This document shows, piece by piece, positions 41,712 through 48,753 of a DNA stretch of 62,462 bases; the stretch's first letter is position 1; each line of letters opens with the position of its first letter. Source of the DNA: Yersinia vastinensis (GTDB lineage: Bacteria; Pseudomonadota; Gammaproteobacteria; Enterobacterales; Enterobacteriaceae). The stretch is taken from NCBI RefSeq assembly GCF_902726565.1, contig NZ_CACVAF010000017.1, positions 1 through 62,462 on the forward strand. Reading direction: 5' to 3'. The position numbers and the translations under genes were made by a program. The notes beneath the pieces were generated by a model, which saw only the letters and a list, made by a program, of their open reading frames with translations, was not told the DNA's origin and ran no database searches.

Positions 41712-41772
41712 ATACCTTTAGTTTGATAATGTCTCCTACTTGTAGTAGCATTTATATTAATACTTTTAGTAT
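41712..41772. promoter_or_regulatory. Right operators and PR promoter (OR)
   Basis: Three copies of a 13-bp near-palindrome lie at 41712-41724 (ATACCTTTAGTTT), 41736-41748 (CTACTTGTAGTAG) and 41760-41772 (ATACTTTTAGTAT), centred 24 bp apart. A PR candidate has -35 TTGATA at 41723-41728, -10 TAGCAT at 41746-41751 and 17-bp spacing, so the middle operator covers the spacer. Confidence 0.82.
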
Positions 41773-41797
41773 TATAAATGCAACAGATAGGACATTT

Positions 41798-42001
41798 ATG
41801 ACTAATATGACGTTGAGAGAGTATGTGGATATGCATGGGCAAGTCCGTACTGGGAAGGCTCTTGGCTTAACCCAGATGGCAATCAGCAAGGCGCTTATAT
41901 CTGGGCGAAACATCAAGGTTTCTGTTCAGGAAGGAGGAGCTCTTGAGGCATTCGAGACAAAACCCTTCCCGAGTAAGAAAAAAGTAACCAAGCGGAATTA
42001 A
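41798..42001 (+). CDS. cro: Cro-like repressor
   Basis: The 67-residue Cro-family protein begins MTNMTLREYVDMHGQVRTGK, with the helix-turn-helix at about residues 13-40 (GKALGLTQMAISKALISGRN) and a basic tail. The start 41798 is preferred because upstream in-frame ATGs fall inside the operator region. It is the first gene from PR. Confidence 0.85.
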   Translation: MTNMTLREYVDMHGQVRTGKALGLTQMAISKALISGRNIKVSVQEGGALEAFETKPFPSKKKVTKRN

Positions 42002-42004
42002 CCC

Positions 42005-42292
42005 ATGACTCCCGATGCATTTACCCAAGTAATCATGCCAACGGTGTTTTGCCCCGAGGATGGGAAGTGGATTCAGGAGCAGTTACAGCAATTGGCACCC
42101 TCGTTGCGCAGAAAGGTTGTCGTTAAGTATGCAGAGGCTTATCAGGTCGCGTTTTACACGGAGTCTGTTTCATACCGTCAAGAGAACAAAGCAAGGCATG
42201 AAGCTAATACGCGATTGAGATTGTTTGTGAACAGCCACGGAAAAGCACTACAGGGTTACACGGTCAGTCCGCCGTTGGTAGCACAACGGTAA
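42005..42292 (+). CDS. Phage protein in the cII position (95 aa)
   Basis: The 95-residue protein (TPDAFTQVIMPTVFCPEDGK at the N-terminus) is helical with no clear CII-type HTH. It starts 3 bp after cro. Similar proteins follow cro in other enterobacterial prophages, but their role is not known to me. Confidence 0.65.
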   Translation: MTPDAFTQVIMPTVFCPEDGKWIQEQLQQLAPSLRRKVVVKYAEAYQVAFYTESVSYRQENKARHEANTRLRLFVNSHGKALQGYTVSPPLVAQR

Positions 42293-42617
42293 ACAACCTG
42301 CGGATAACCAGACTTAAAGGTGTTTGGTTGCATTACAGCATCAAGGTGCTGGCAGGTTACTAAATCTACATATCAAGATGCGTAATTTTTAGGTGGCTAG
42401 ATGTGCGGATATCTAAGCGCTTAAGTGTCTGGATGTATAGATGCTCACCTCAAAAAATGAGGGGGGTAAGGGGGGAGTTGGGTTTAAGTGCGAAGCACTG
42501 GAACAGGCTTTTCCAACAGACAACTCCATAGGTTAGGTAGATCTCGATCTAAGGGGTAGCCCTTAAAAATGCGATGTACCACCAATCTAGTACGTTAAGT
42601 AATTATGAGGAGACTCT
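42293..42617. other. Non-coding segment before the replication genes, possible origin
   Basis: The 325-bp gap holds a 10-bp palindrome TAAGCGCTTA (42414-42423) between two imperfect direct repeats, GTGGCTAGATGT (42393-42404) and GTGTCTGGATGT (42425-42436), 32 bp apart. Two small hairpins follow: CCTCA/TGAGG (42448-42462) and AGTGC/GCACT (42487-42499). The position just before replication genes makes an origin possible. Confidence 0.35.
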
Positions 42618-42986
42618 ATGAGCAAAGAACTGAAACAGAAATTAATCGCCCTTCTGGAAGAGCAATTCATTCGGTCTGACGACAAGGTCACTTTTGACTA
42701 CGTCATGCAAAGGAAAATCAAATCTCAAGGTTATTACCTGCAACGCAACTTTGCTATCAGCGTGGCCAGTGGTCGCAAAGGGTTTATTGATTGCCTAGTT
42801 ACATCGCCTGACGGGCAGCAATGCGCCATTGAAATTGACAAAAAATCTCCTCGTTGTCGCTCACTGATGAAGTTGAACGTATTACCTGACGGTATGTCTG
42901 GTTTCGTCCTGCTCATGGATGGTAGGCACCCACTGCGTTATATCGCTGATGGCGTCGAGGTTATCCGAGCCACCAGATTCAAGTAA
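42618..42986 (+). CDS. Possible PD-(D/E)XK nuclease-like protein (122 aa)
   Basis: The 122-residue protein follows GAGGAG. Its middle reads GFIDCLVTSPDGQQCAIEID then KKSPRCRSLMKL, a pattern of Asp, beta-hairpin, Glu/Asp and Lys resembling the catalytic core of restriction-like or VRR-type nucleases, followed by a strand GFVLLMDG. It sits directly upstream of the helicase gene. The nuclease role is a hypothesis. Confidence 0.5.
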   Translation: MSKELKQKLIALLEEQFIRSDDKVTFDYVMQRKIKSQGYYLQRNFAISVASGRKGFIDCLVTSPDGQQCAIEIDKKSPRCRSLMKLNVLPDGMSGFVLLMDGRHPLRYIADGVEVIRATRFK

Positions 42987-43022
42987 ACGCTTTGTACTAG
43001 CTAGATGATATGGGGTCACACA

Positions 43023-44645
43023 ATGCTGAACATCACACCGAACTTTGCACAGGAACGCGCCCTGAACATGCTGCGCAGTGACTGGAAGTCATTCGGCTCT
43101 TTCATGGTCTATGCACCGACAGGCAGCGGCAAAACCGGCTTAGCGGCATTTATCGCTGATGGGTTTGTTAGTCGCGGTATGCGTGTGCTCTTCATTGCCC
43201 CGTACACAATTTTAATTAACCAGACTGCGCAGCGCTTTATCGAATACGGACTCCCTGAAGATGAGATTAGTTTCATCTGGCAGAAACATCCGAGCTATGA
43301 CCCAGCGTTAAAAATTCAGATTGCCAGTGCCGCCACGCTGATCCGCCGTCAGTTCCCGGACAATATTGATCTGCTGATCGTTGACGAGGCTCACCTCCGG
43401 CAGAAACAAATTCTGATTGAGATTGAGCGCCTGACACGTGAAACACAGGTGAAAGTGATTGGTTTATCCGGTACGCCTTTCTCACCGTTCTTGGGTAATT
43501 ACTACCAGCAACTGGTTAAGCCGACCACCATCGGGGAGTTAATCCAGCGTGGCGACCTGAGCGGTTACGAGTTCTATGCGCCGAGCAAGCCAGACCTGAA
43601 AGGCGTGAAAACAACCAACACCATTGATTGCGGACGAGACTACAACGAAAACCAACTCGCAGAAATCATGTGTGGTGCTGACCTTGTTGGCGACATCGTT
43701 GATAACTGGCTACAGAACGGGCGGGACCTGCCCACGGTGGCATTCTGCGTAAATGTAGATCACGCCAATTACGTCACCATACAATTCAATAAGGTGGGGA
43801 TTAACGCTGAGGTGATGGTAGCTGAAACCCCGCATGAAGAGCGTCAACTCATTATTCATCGCTTCGAAATGGGCGCCACAAAAATTATCGTCAGTGTGGG
43901 CGTGTTGGTAGCTGGTTTTGATAGTGATGTTCGCTGCGTTATCTACGCCCGACCCACAAAAAGCGAAATCCGTTGGTTGCAGGCGCTTGGGCGTGGCTTG
44001 CGTACTGCGCCGGGTAAAGAGTCTTGCCTTGTTTTCGATCACAGTGGCACTGTTCACCGCTTGGGCTTCCCTGACTCCATCGAGTACAACGAACTGCCCT
44101 CCAAAAGCGACGGAATGAAAGACAGCGCCAGTCGTGAGACTGAGGAACGCACTGAAAAACTCCCCAAAGAATGCACCGAGTGTCATTTCATGAAGCCTGC
44201 GGGTGTATATGTCTGCCCGAAATGTGGATTTAAGCCACTGGCAGGGCAGGACGTGGAGACCGACACCCAGCGCGGACTGAAAAAGTTAGGTAAGGGTAAG
44301 CGGGGGTTCACCCAATCTGACAAGCAAGCGTGGTGGAGTCAGATCAAGTTCTATCAGCGTCAGCGTACATCAATGGGTAAGCCTGTCAGCGATGGCTGGT
44401 GCTCACACACCTTCCACGACAAGTTTAGCGAATGGCCTAATGGCTTGAGTGATTTCCCGATGGAGATAACCCCCGAGGTCAGCAACTTCATTAAACATAA
44501 GCGCATCGCTTTTGCTAAAGGCAGAGAGAAATCTCAGCCACCCCCTCAACAGCGTCATGACGTCAATGCCGACACCACCATGTCGTTGATTAATGCCAAA
44601 AATCAGCTTGAAGATATACGTCAAAGTTTAAGGAAAGCAGTATGA
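43023..44645 (+). CDS. DEAD/DEAH-box helicase
   Basis: The 540-residue superfamily 2 helicase has Walker A APTGSGKT at residues 31-38, DEAH at 121-124, a SGTPFSPFLG motif III, and the C-terminal helicase motif ALGRGLRTAPGK. A Cys4 zinc finger begins at Cys384 (CTECHFMKPAGVYVCPKCGF). The start at 43023 is preferred because GGGGT lies upstream at normal distance. It overlaps the primase gene by ATGA and likely opens the phage origin. Confidence 0.85.
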   Translation: MLNITPNFAQERALNMLRSDWKSFGSFMVYAPTGSGKTGLAAFIADGFVSRGMRVLFIAPYTILINQTAQRFIEYGLPEDEISFIWQKHPSYDPALKIQIASAATLIRRQFPDNIDLLIVDEAHLRQKQILIEIERLTRETQVKVIGLSGTPFSPFLGNYYQQLVKPTTIGELIQRGDLSGYEFYAPSKPDLKGVKTTNTIDCGRDYNENQLAEIMCGADLVGDIVDNWLQNGRDLPTVAFCVNVDHANYVTIQFNKVGINAEVMVAETPHEERQLIIHRFEMGATKIIVSVGVLVAGFDSDVRCVIYARPTKSEIRWLQALGRGLRTAPGKESCLVFDHSGTVHRLGFPDSIEYNELPSKSDGMKDSASRETEERTEKLPKECTECHFMKPAGVYVCPKCGFKPLAGQDVETDTQRGLKKLGKGKRGFTQSDKQAWWSQIKFYQRQRTSMGKPVSDGWCSHTFHDKFSEWPNGLSDFPMEITPEVSNFIKHKRIAFAKGREKSQPPPQQRHDVNADTTMSLINAKNQLEDIRQSLRKAV

Positions 44646-45604
44646 AAACAACAGAAGCGTCAAGAGGCCGGTGGGCTGAAATTTTTGAGTATTTTGGCTT
44701 ACCACCCATCACAGGCAAAAACCATTTTAAGGGAGAGTGTCCGGTATGCGGTGCTCGTGGCAAGTTCCGCATTGATGACCGCGACGGGGTGGGAACATGG
44801 ATTTGTATCTGTGACAGTGGCGACGGTATGAAGCTGCTTAATCTGACGCAGGGTAAATCATTTTCAGCACTGTGTGCCGAAGTGGATCAGTTGATTGGCA
44901 ATAACTACCGTCATGTCAGCATCCCCGTCACCAGTTCAGCAGCGAAACAGCGGCAGCGAGTCATTAGTAAGTTTTCAAAGCTGGTGGGCTTACGTGGCAC
45001 GACGGGGGCAGATTATTTGCGTCAGCGTGGTATTAGCCGTCTTCCGGTTGAAGCTGTCAGGTTTTGCGATAAACAGCGACATGCAGGGCGGGTATATCAG
45101 GCGCTTTATTCTTTGGCTACAGATGATAAGGGTGAACTCTGTTACCTACATCAGACCCTGCTTGATGGAGATAAAAAAGCCAATATCGGTGATAGCGCCA
45201 AGCGACTTAAGTCACTTCAGGAACAGAACTACCTCGATCACACCCGCTCAGTAGCGATACGTATGTTTCCAGTCGCTTCCACATTGGGGATTGCAGAAGG
45301 GATAGAAACAGCTCTGTCCTGCTATCAAGTTTACGGGGTCAATACATGGTCAGTCATGAATGCTGGATTCATGGAGAAATTCAGGGTGCCGGCAGGCGTC
45401 AAACACCTCATTATTTTTGCTGATATGGATAAACATTCAGCCACCGGACAGGCAGCGGCCTTTAATTGCGCCACCGCCAATCTCAGAGCAAAAAATGACC
45501 TGATATCTGTTAGCGTACGCTGGCCCGATAATGATGATTTCAATGACATGTTAATGAATGGTGATCAAGTTCGTGAGCAGATCTACACAAAGAGGGCGGC
45601 ATAG
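44642..45604 (+). CDS. Phage primase (zinc ribbon + Toprim)
   Basis: The 320-residue protein has a zinc-binding N-terminus (Cys33, Cys36, Cys55, Cys57 in CPVCGARGKFRID...WICICD) and a Toprim-like domain with IAEGIETALS and LIIFADMDKH. This is the DnaG/P4-alpha-type primase arrangement without a helicase domain, which the preceding gene supplies. It overlaps neighbours at both ends. Confidence 0.85.
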   Translation: MKTTEASRGRWAEIFEYFGLPPITGKNHFKGECPVCGARGKFRIDDRDGVGTWICICDSGDGMKLLNLTQGKSFSALCAEVDQLIGNNYRHVSIPVTSSAAKQRQRVISKFSKLVGLRGTTGADYLRQRGISRLPVEAVRFCDKQRHAGRVYQALYSLATDDKGELCYLHQTLLDGDKKANIGDSAKRLKSLQEQNYLDHTRSVAIRMFPVASTLGIAEGIETALSCYQVYGVNTWSVMNAGFMEKFRVPAGVKHLIIFADMDKHSATGQAAAFNCATANLRAKNDLISVSVRWPDNDDFNDMLMNGDQVREQIYTKRAA

Positions 45605-46368
45605 TGAAACTAGAATCAGCAATGAAACAGTTCAGCGCCAAGAGCCAGATGATTACCGATTCTTCCCGCGCGACCTCTTCCGATTCGCTTAAGGGACCGG
45701 ATTTAGCCGCTGCAATGGGAATGGTTGAGGCTCGTGCCAGTTTCGGCATGGCTGCATATCTTGGCAAGGTGGGTATCAGCAAAGAGGATAAGGTAAGAAC
45801 CGTTGAGCAGCTTACACAGTTCGCCATGAAGAACGCCCCGAAACATGTCGGTAAAGCATCAGGCCGCCGAATGGCTCAATGCATGGTTATTCTGGCTAAA
45901 TTTGCCTATGAGGAATACAGCAGTTCAGCAGCGACCACTACTACATGTAAACACTGTAAGGGGAGGAGGCTGATTTACAGCATTCAAAAAGTGACTAAAC
46001 ACCCCGGATGCGGTGAGAAAACAGAGGCATGGATAGAAGAAGAACTGGTGGGCGAATTGTGCAATCCCTGTAACGGAAAGGGCAAAATCTCCCATCGTTG
46101 CCGCTGCAATGGAACGGGTAAGGTGCGTGACCTTAAAAAATCCAAGCGGCTTGGCGTGCCAGTTGAAAAAGAGTGTGAACGTTGTTCAGGAATTGGATAC
46201 AAACGGACACCCTCAACAACAGCATACAGAGCGATTACAGCGTTGCTTCCTGAACTAACCCAATCGTCTTGGTCACGTAACTGGAAGCCGTTCTATGAGT
46301 CGCTGGTGGCTAAATGCGACATTGAAGAGAGTTATGCAGAAGATGAGTTCCAGCGGATTACACGATAA
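45604..46368 (+). CDS. Q-type antitermination protein
   Basis: The 254-residue protein fits the phage antitermination family. It has a helical N-terminal half with SGRRMAQCMVILAKFAYEEY, then zinc clusters CKHCKGRR, CNPCNGKGK, CRCNGTGK and CERCSGIGYKR resembling DnaJ CXXCXGXG repeats, and a C-terminal helical part. It starts with GTG at the primase stop (TAGTG). It should let RNA polymerase read through the terminators that follow into the lysis and late genes. Confidence 0.8.
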   Translation: MKLESAMKQFSAKSQMITDSSRATSSDSLKGPDLAAAMGMVEARASFGMAAYLGKVGISKEDKVRTVEQLTQFAMKNAPKHVGKASGRRMAQCMVILAKFAYEEYSSSAATTTTCKHCKGRRLIYSIQKVTKHPGCGEKTEAWIEEELVGELCNPCNGKGKISHRCRCNGTGKVRDLKKSKRLGVPVEKECERCSGIGYKRTPSTTAYRAITALLPELTQSSWSRNWKPFYESLVAKCDIEESYAEDEFQRITR

Positions 46369-46490
46369 CGACATGATTGTGACTAATGGCGACAAGTTTT
46401 TAATATATCGCTTGCATTTTGCATAAAGTTGGCGTAATTTCTCTAAATCATGGGCGTTTCTGTAGATGAGCGCCAAGGAAAATTATCAAG

Positions 46491-46514
46491 ACCTCGCTTC
46501 GGCGGGGTTTTTTG
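46491..46514 (+). terminator. Terminator after the antiterminator gene (tR'-like)
   Basis: The stem ACCTCGC / GCGGGGT with a TTCG tetraloop is followed by six T, 123 bp after Q. It is a natural substrate for Q-dependent readthrough. A weak promoter candidate (TTGCAT, 17 bp, TAATTT, about 46412-46440) lies before it. Confidence 0.8.
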
Positions 46515-46529
46515 TTTCAGTCTTCACTG

Positions 46530-46644
46530 CTAATTGGGTATACTAATTGCGAGGTATGCTCAGGTTGATACGCACTATCGACTTTCCAAAAGAAACTGAG
46601 CATATTTCACTTGTACGCAGTGACGGCCGGGAAAGACCGGCAAC
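46530..46644 (+). ncRNA. Structured RNA element, copy A of a duplicated unit
   Basis: A -10-like TATACT (46539-46544) is followed after 10 nt by a 9-bp stem TATGCTCAG / CTGAGCATA (46555-46563, 46596-46604). That stem encloses a second hairpin GTTGATA / TATCGAC and a TTTC/GAAA pair. A hairpin GCCGG-GAAAGA-CCGGC (46626-46641) follows. The same plan recurs at 47128. It resembles C4/IsrK-type prophage RNAs in layout only. Confidence 0.5.
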
Positions 46645-46708
46645 CCCCTAAAAATTATTAATCTTGGTATCAATTTGTATTGGAGCATTTCCACAAGACA
46701 TATATATA

Positions 46709-46737
46709 CTCCTAGTAATGATGGTAGATACTAGGAG
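46709..46737 (+). promoter_or_regulatory. Hairpin covering a Shine-Dalgarno sequence
   Basis: CTCCTAGTA (46709-46717) pairs perfectly with TACTAGGAG (46729-46737) around an 11-nt loop. The AGGAG in the right arm is the ribosome site of the gene starting 7 bp later. Pairing would shut translation until it is opened. It could also be a protein-binding palindrome. Confidence 0.6.
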
Positions 46738-46744
46738 ATGAAGC

Positions 46745-46945
46745 ATGTCAGACGTTACATCACATATAACGCTTGAAATATTGGCGCTAAAAAAGATAGT
46801 TTCAGCGTTTTATTGCACGCTAGGTCCTTCAGAACGAGCGAGACTTGATGTCATGCTAATGGACAAAAGCTCTCTAGATGGGGAGATTAAGTCGCCGTCA
46901 TTGCAGCTAGAAATTCAAGATAAAATTAATAAAATCCTGCTGTAG
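46745..46945 (+). CDS. Small phage protein between Q and lysis genes (66 aa)
   Basis: The 66-residue helical protein begins MSDVTSHITLEILALKKIVS. Its ribosome site AGGAG is strong but lies inside a 9-bp stem. It sits between two structured RNA units and is followed by a terminator. No family is recognised. Confidence 0.7.
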   Translation: MSDVTSHITLEILALKKIVSAFYCTLGPSERARLDVMLMDKSSLDGEIKSPSLQLEIQDKINKILL

Positions 46946-46991
46946 AGTGACTTAGTTGTGATGTCACTGTCGAGATAGTTCGATTAATTAT

Positions 46992-47019
46992 AAAGCCCTG
47001 GTATTTACTGGGGCTTTTT
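46992..47019 (+). terminator. Terminator after the 66-aa gene
   Basis: AAAGCCC (46992-46998) pairs with GGGCTTT (47011-47017), with five T. A further hairpin GCCGG/CCGGC follows at 47062-47079, then a weak hairpin with a T run ending at 47111. Confidence 0.8.
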
Positions 47020-47127
47020 GCATTTTAGAGGTATGCGGTCAGCACATTGGTAGGTGTTGACGCCGGAACCGTAACCGGCTTCAAAGAGTCCTCGCCATCG
47101 TGCGGTTTTTTGTTTATGTATCTACCT

Positions 47128-47245
47128 CTAATTGGGTATACTGATTTTGAAGTATGCTCAGGCTGACATCCAGGGTCATCTGTCCAAAAGAAGCTGAGCA
47201 TATTTCATCTACAATGAAAACTGACAGCCGGGAAAGACCGGCAAC
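47128..47245 (+). ncRNA. Structured RNA element, copy B of a duplicated unit
   Basis: This is the second copy of the element at 46530. CTAATTGGGTATACT is shared exactly, the outer stem TATGCTCAG / CTGAGCATA (47153-47161, 47194-47202) and the GCCGG-GAAAGA-CCGGC hairpin (47227-47242) are identical, while the inner loop has diverged but keeps TGAC/GTCA pairing. Conserved structure with a changed inner loop suggests an RNA with variable target specificity. Confidence 0.5.
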
Positions 47246-47357
47246 TATTCAAGCCCTTGAGTTAATTGCTCACGGATTTATGGTTTTGTGAGTCATGCCC
47301 ACTGTAAAGGTAGTTATGTTTAAGGTTTGTTTATAATTGCAATGTAAATTATTCAGT

Positions 47358-47426
47358 GCTGTGATAGCTACCTTGGTGCAAGGATTGCATTATCATTGAT
47401 ACGGTTGCAGGGTTAACTATCACAGC
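47358..47426 (+). repeat. Long-range inverted repeat
   Basis: GCTGTGATAG (47358-47367) pairs perfectly with CTATCACAGC (47417-47426) and encloses 49 nt including a CCTT/AAGG hairpin. It lies between RNA copy B and the next terminator, so the transcript would form a large closed domain. Confidence 0.5.
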
Positions 47427-47436
47427 CCCGAATTTT

Positions 47437-47466
47437 AAAGCCTCGGTTAATCGCCGGGGCTTTTTG
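47437..47466 (+). terminator. Strong terminator
   Basis: A 10-bp stem with one wobble, AAAGCCTCGG / CCGGGGCTTT (47437-47446 and 47454-47463), has a 7-nt loop and T tail. It is the third terminator between Q and the lysis genes. Confidence 0.85.
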
Positions 47467-47710
47467 CATTCTACATTCGCATGGGTACTGGATTGGTTAA
47501 TCCAATCGTTGTGAAACAGTATCCAGCCGAATGTGGTGAATGCGCATGCTAAAGCGCCGCAATACTGGAGATGAAGTGACCGTGCAGGCTGGCAAAACTC
47601 CAGCAGACGGCCTGCAAGGGAGAGTGTAAAACCATTCCCTGATACACGGAGTAGCGCAGTGAGAGTCTGACATATCCGAGATTAGCGCCGGACACCACAT
47701 ACCAACTTTT
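47467..47710 (+). other. Structured non-coding leader before the lysis genes
   Basis: About 245 bp have no plausible gene. Visible pairings are GATTGG/CCAATC within a longer TGGAT/ATCCA stem (about 47488-47525) and TGCAGGC/GCCTGCA (47583-47616) enclosing CTGG/CCAG. This looks like an RNA leader rather than coding DNA. No tRNA T-arm was found. Confidence 0.4.
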
Positions 47711-47733
47711 AAGGCTCACTTCGGTGGGCCTTT
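47711..47733 (+). terminator. Terminator-like hairpin before the holin gene
   Basis: AAGGCTCAC / GTGGGCCTT with a TTCG tetraloop (47711-47732), followed by three T and then CTCG; a weak terminator that Q-modified polymerase would pass. Confidence 0.6.
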
Positions 47734-47852
47734 CTCGTTTTAGCCCATCAGTCACCCAATCAACTCCACACACATTACTCCGCATGAGTGGCTGCACTGG
47801 TGGGCTAAATTCCTTAACTACGCGCCCAACCCGCAGAACGGGAGGGGGAGAT

Positions 47853-48140
47853 ATGAAGATGAACGATACTGGTCAAGTGCCTTATTGGTGGACAGCTTCA
47901 CTTGCTTTGTTTTCCGCTCTCAGTTTGCAGGAATACATTTTTATTATCGGCGCTTTGGTTAGTGCGTGGTTCACCATCAAAACGTATTACGCCAATCGAA
48001 GAGAAAAGGCGGCTCAAATTAAAGAGCAGCAAGAGCGTACGCAGATATTAAAAGACTATTTGCACGGCAAACCTATTGATAGCCATCCGGCTGCAATTCA
48101 AGTGGTAAATGAAGTTTTGCAGCAAATGGAGAGTGAGTGA
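47853..48140 (+). CDS. Holin with dual start (MKM)
   Basis: The 95-residue protein begins with Met-Lys-Met, the dual-start arrangement of lambda S that gives holin and antiholin forms. Two short hydrophobic segments (about WWTASLALFSALSL and YIFIIGALVSAWF) are followed by a charged C-terminal tail. GGAGGGGGAG precedes the ATG. It overlaps the endolysin gene (TGATG). With a SAR endolysin downstream it may only need to depolarise the membrane. Confidence 0.8.
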   Translation: MKMNDTGQVPYWWTASLALFSALSLQEYIFIIGALVSAWFTIKTYYANRREKAAQIKEQQERTQILKDYLHGKPIDSHPAAIQVVNEVLQQMESE

Positions 48141-48661
48141 TGACGACATTAAAGCGTGTTGCCATCGGTACCGCCTGCGCAGTGTCAGCCATTATTGCTA
48201 TCGTCGTATCTAACGGAACGGTGAGAACAAGCGAGAAAGGATTAGAGCTTATTGGTAATGCTGAATCATGCCGCCGTGACCCATACGTATGTCCGGCTGG
48301 AGTGTTGACCGATGGCATTGGCAATACTCACGGCGTCAAGGCTGGGGTGATTAAGACTGACGCTCAAATAGCCGCTGATTGGGAAAAGAATATTCTTGAT
48401 GCTGAACGTTGCGTAAACAAATTTGGCAATGGAAAGGAGCTGAATCAAGGCCAGTTTGATGCTGTTACGTCGATCACATTTAACGCTGGTTGTGCGCAGA
48501 TGCAGAAATCTACGATGTATCGAATGTTGCGCGATAGCAAATTCACCGAAGCCTGCTATCAATTCCCCCGATGGACTTACGGTGGTGGAAAACAACTCCC
48601 CGGACTGGTTACTCGTCGTGGAAAAGAAAAGTCTCTCTGCCTGACAGGTGATTTCAAATGA
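48140..48661 (+). CDS. SAR endolysin (P1 Lyz-type lysozyme)
   Basis: The 173-residue muramidase has an uncleaved signal-anchor-release N-terminus (about residues 7-25) and the T4-lysozyme-type catalytic set E-8-C-5-T as Glu42, Cys51 and Thr57 (NAESCRRDPYVCPAGVLTDG). Cys13 in the membrane segment, Cys44 and Cys51 match the P1 Lyz positions. There, Cys51 is held in an inactive Cys44-Cys51 disulfide until Cys13 frees it after release from the membrane. ATG 48140 is preferred over a GTG one codon earlier. Confidence 0.9.
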   Translation: MTTLKRVAIGTACAVSAIIAIVVSNGTVRTSEKGLELIGNAESCRRDPYVCPAGVLTDGIGNTHGVKAGVIKTDAQIAADWEKNILDAERCVNKFGNGKELNQGQFDAVTSITFNAGCAQMQKSTMYRMLRDSKFTEACYQFPRWTYGGGKQLPGLVTRRGKEKSLCLTGDFK

Positions 48662-48753
48662 GTGCTATCTGCTTTATCGCCGCTGCTGTGTTGGTATTTT
48701 ATGGCATTCCGCAATGGTGGTGGTTTTTTGTGGTCGGGATACTCACATCATGA
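48658..48753 (+). CDS. Small membrane peptide in the lysis cassette (31 aa)
   Basis: A 31-codon gene lies exactly between endolysin and Rz, overlapping both by ATGA. The product is almost entirely hydrophobic (AICFIAAAVLVFYGIPQWWW, then FFVVGILTS). The double coupling argues that it is translated. A second holin, antiholin or lysis-timing peptide is possible. Confidence 0.6.
   Translation: MSAICFIAAAVLVFYGIPQWWWFFVVGILTS

Noticed and set aside
43710..44186. 158-codon minus-strand frame inside the phage helicase gene
   Set aside because: Antisense to a helicase with clear motifs; no start signal.
47581..47700. A phage-borne tRNA in the leader before the holin
   Set aside because: Several stems are visible and a CACCA-like end occurs, but no T-arm GTTCRA loop or anticodon arm of the right size can be formed.
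47724..47852. N-terminal extension of the holin
   Set aside because: The extra 43 codons run through a terminator-like region and lack hydrophobic or conserved sequence; GGAGGGGGAG points to the Met-Lys-Met start at 47853.
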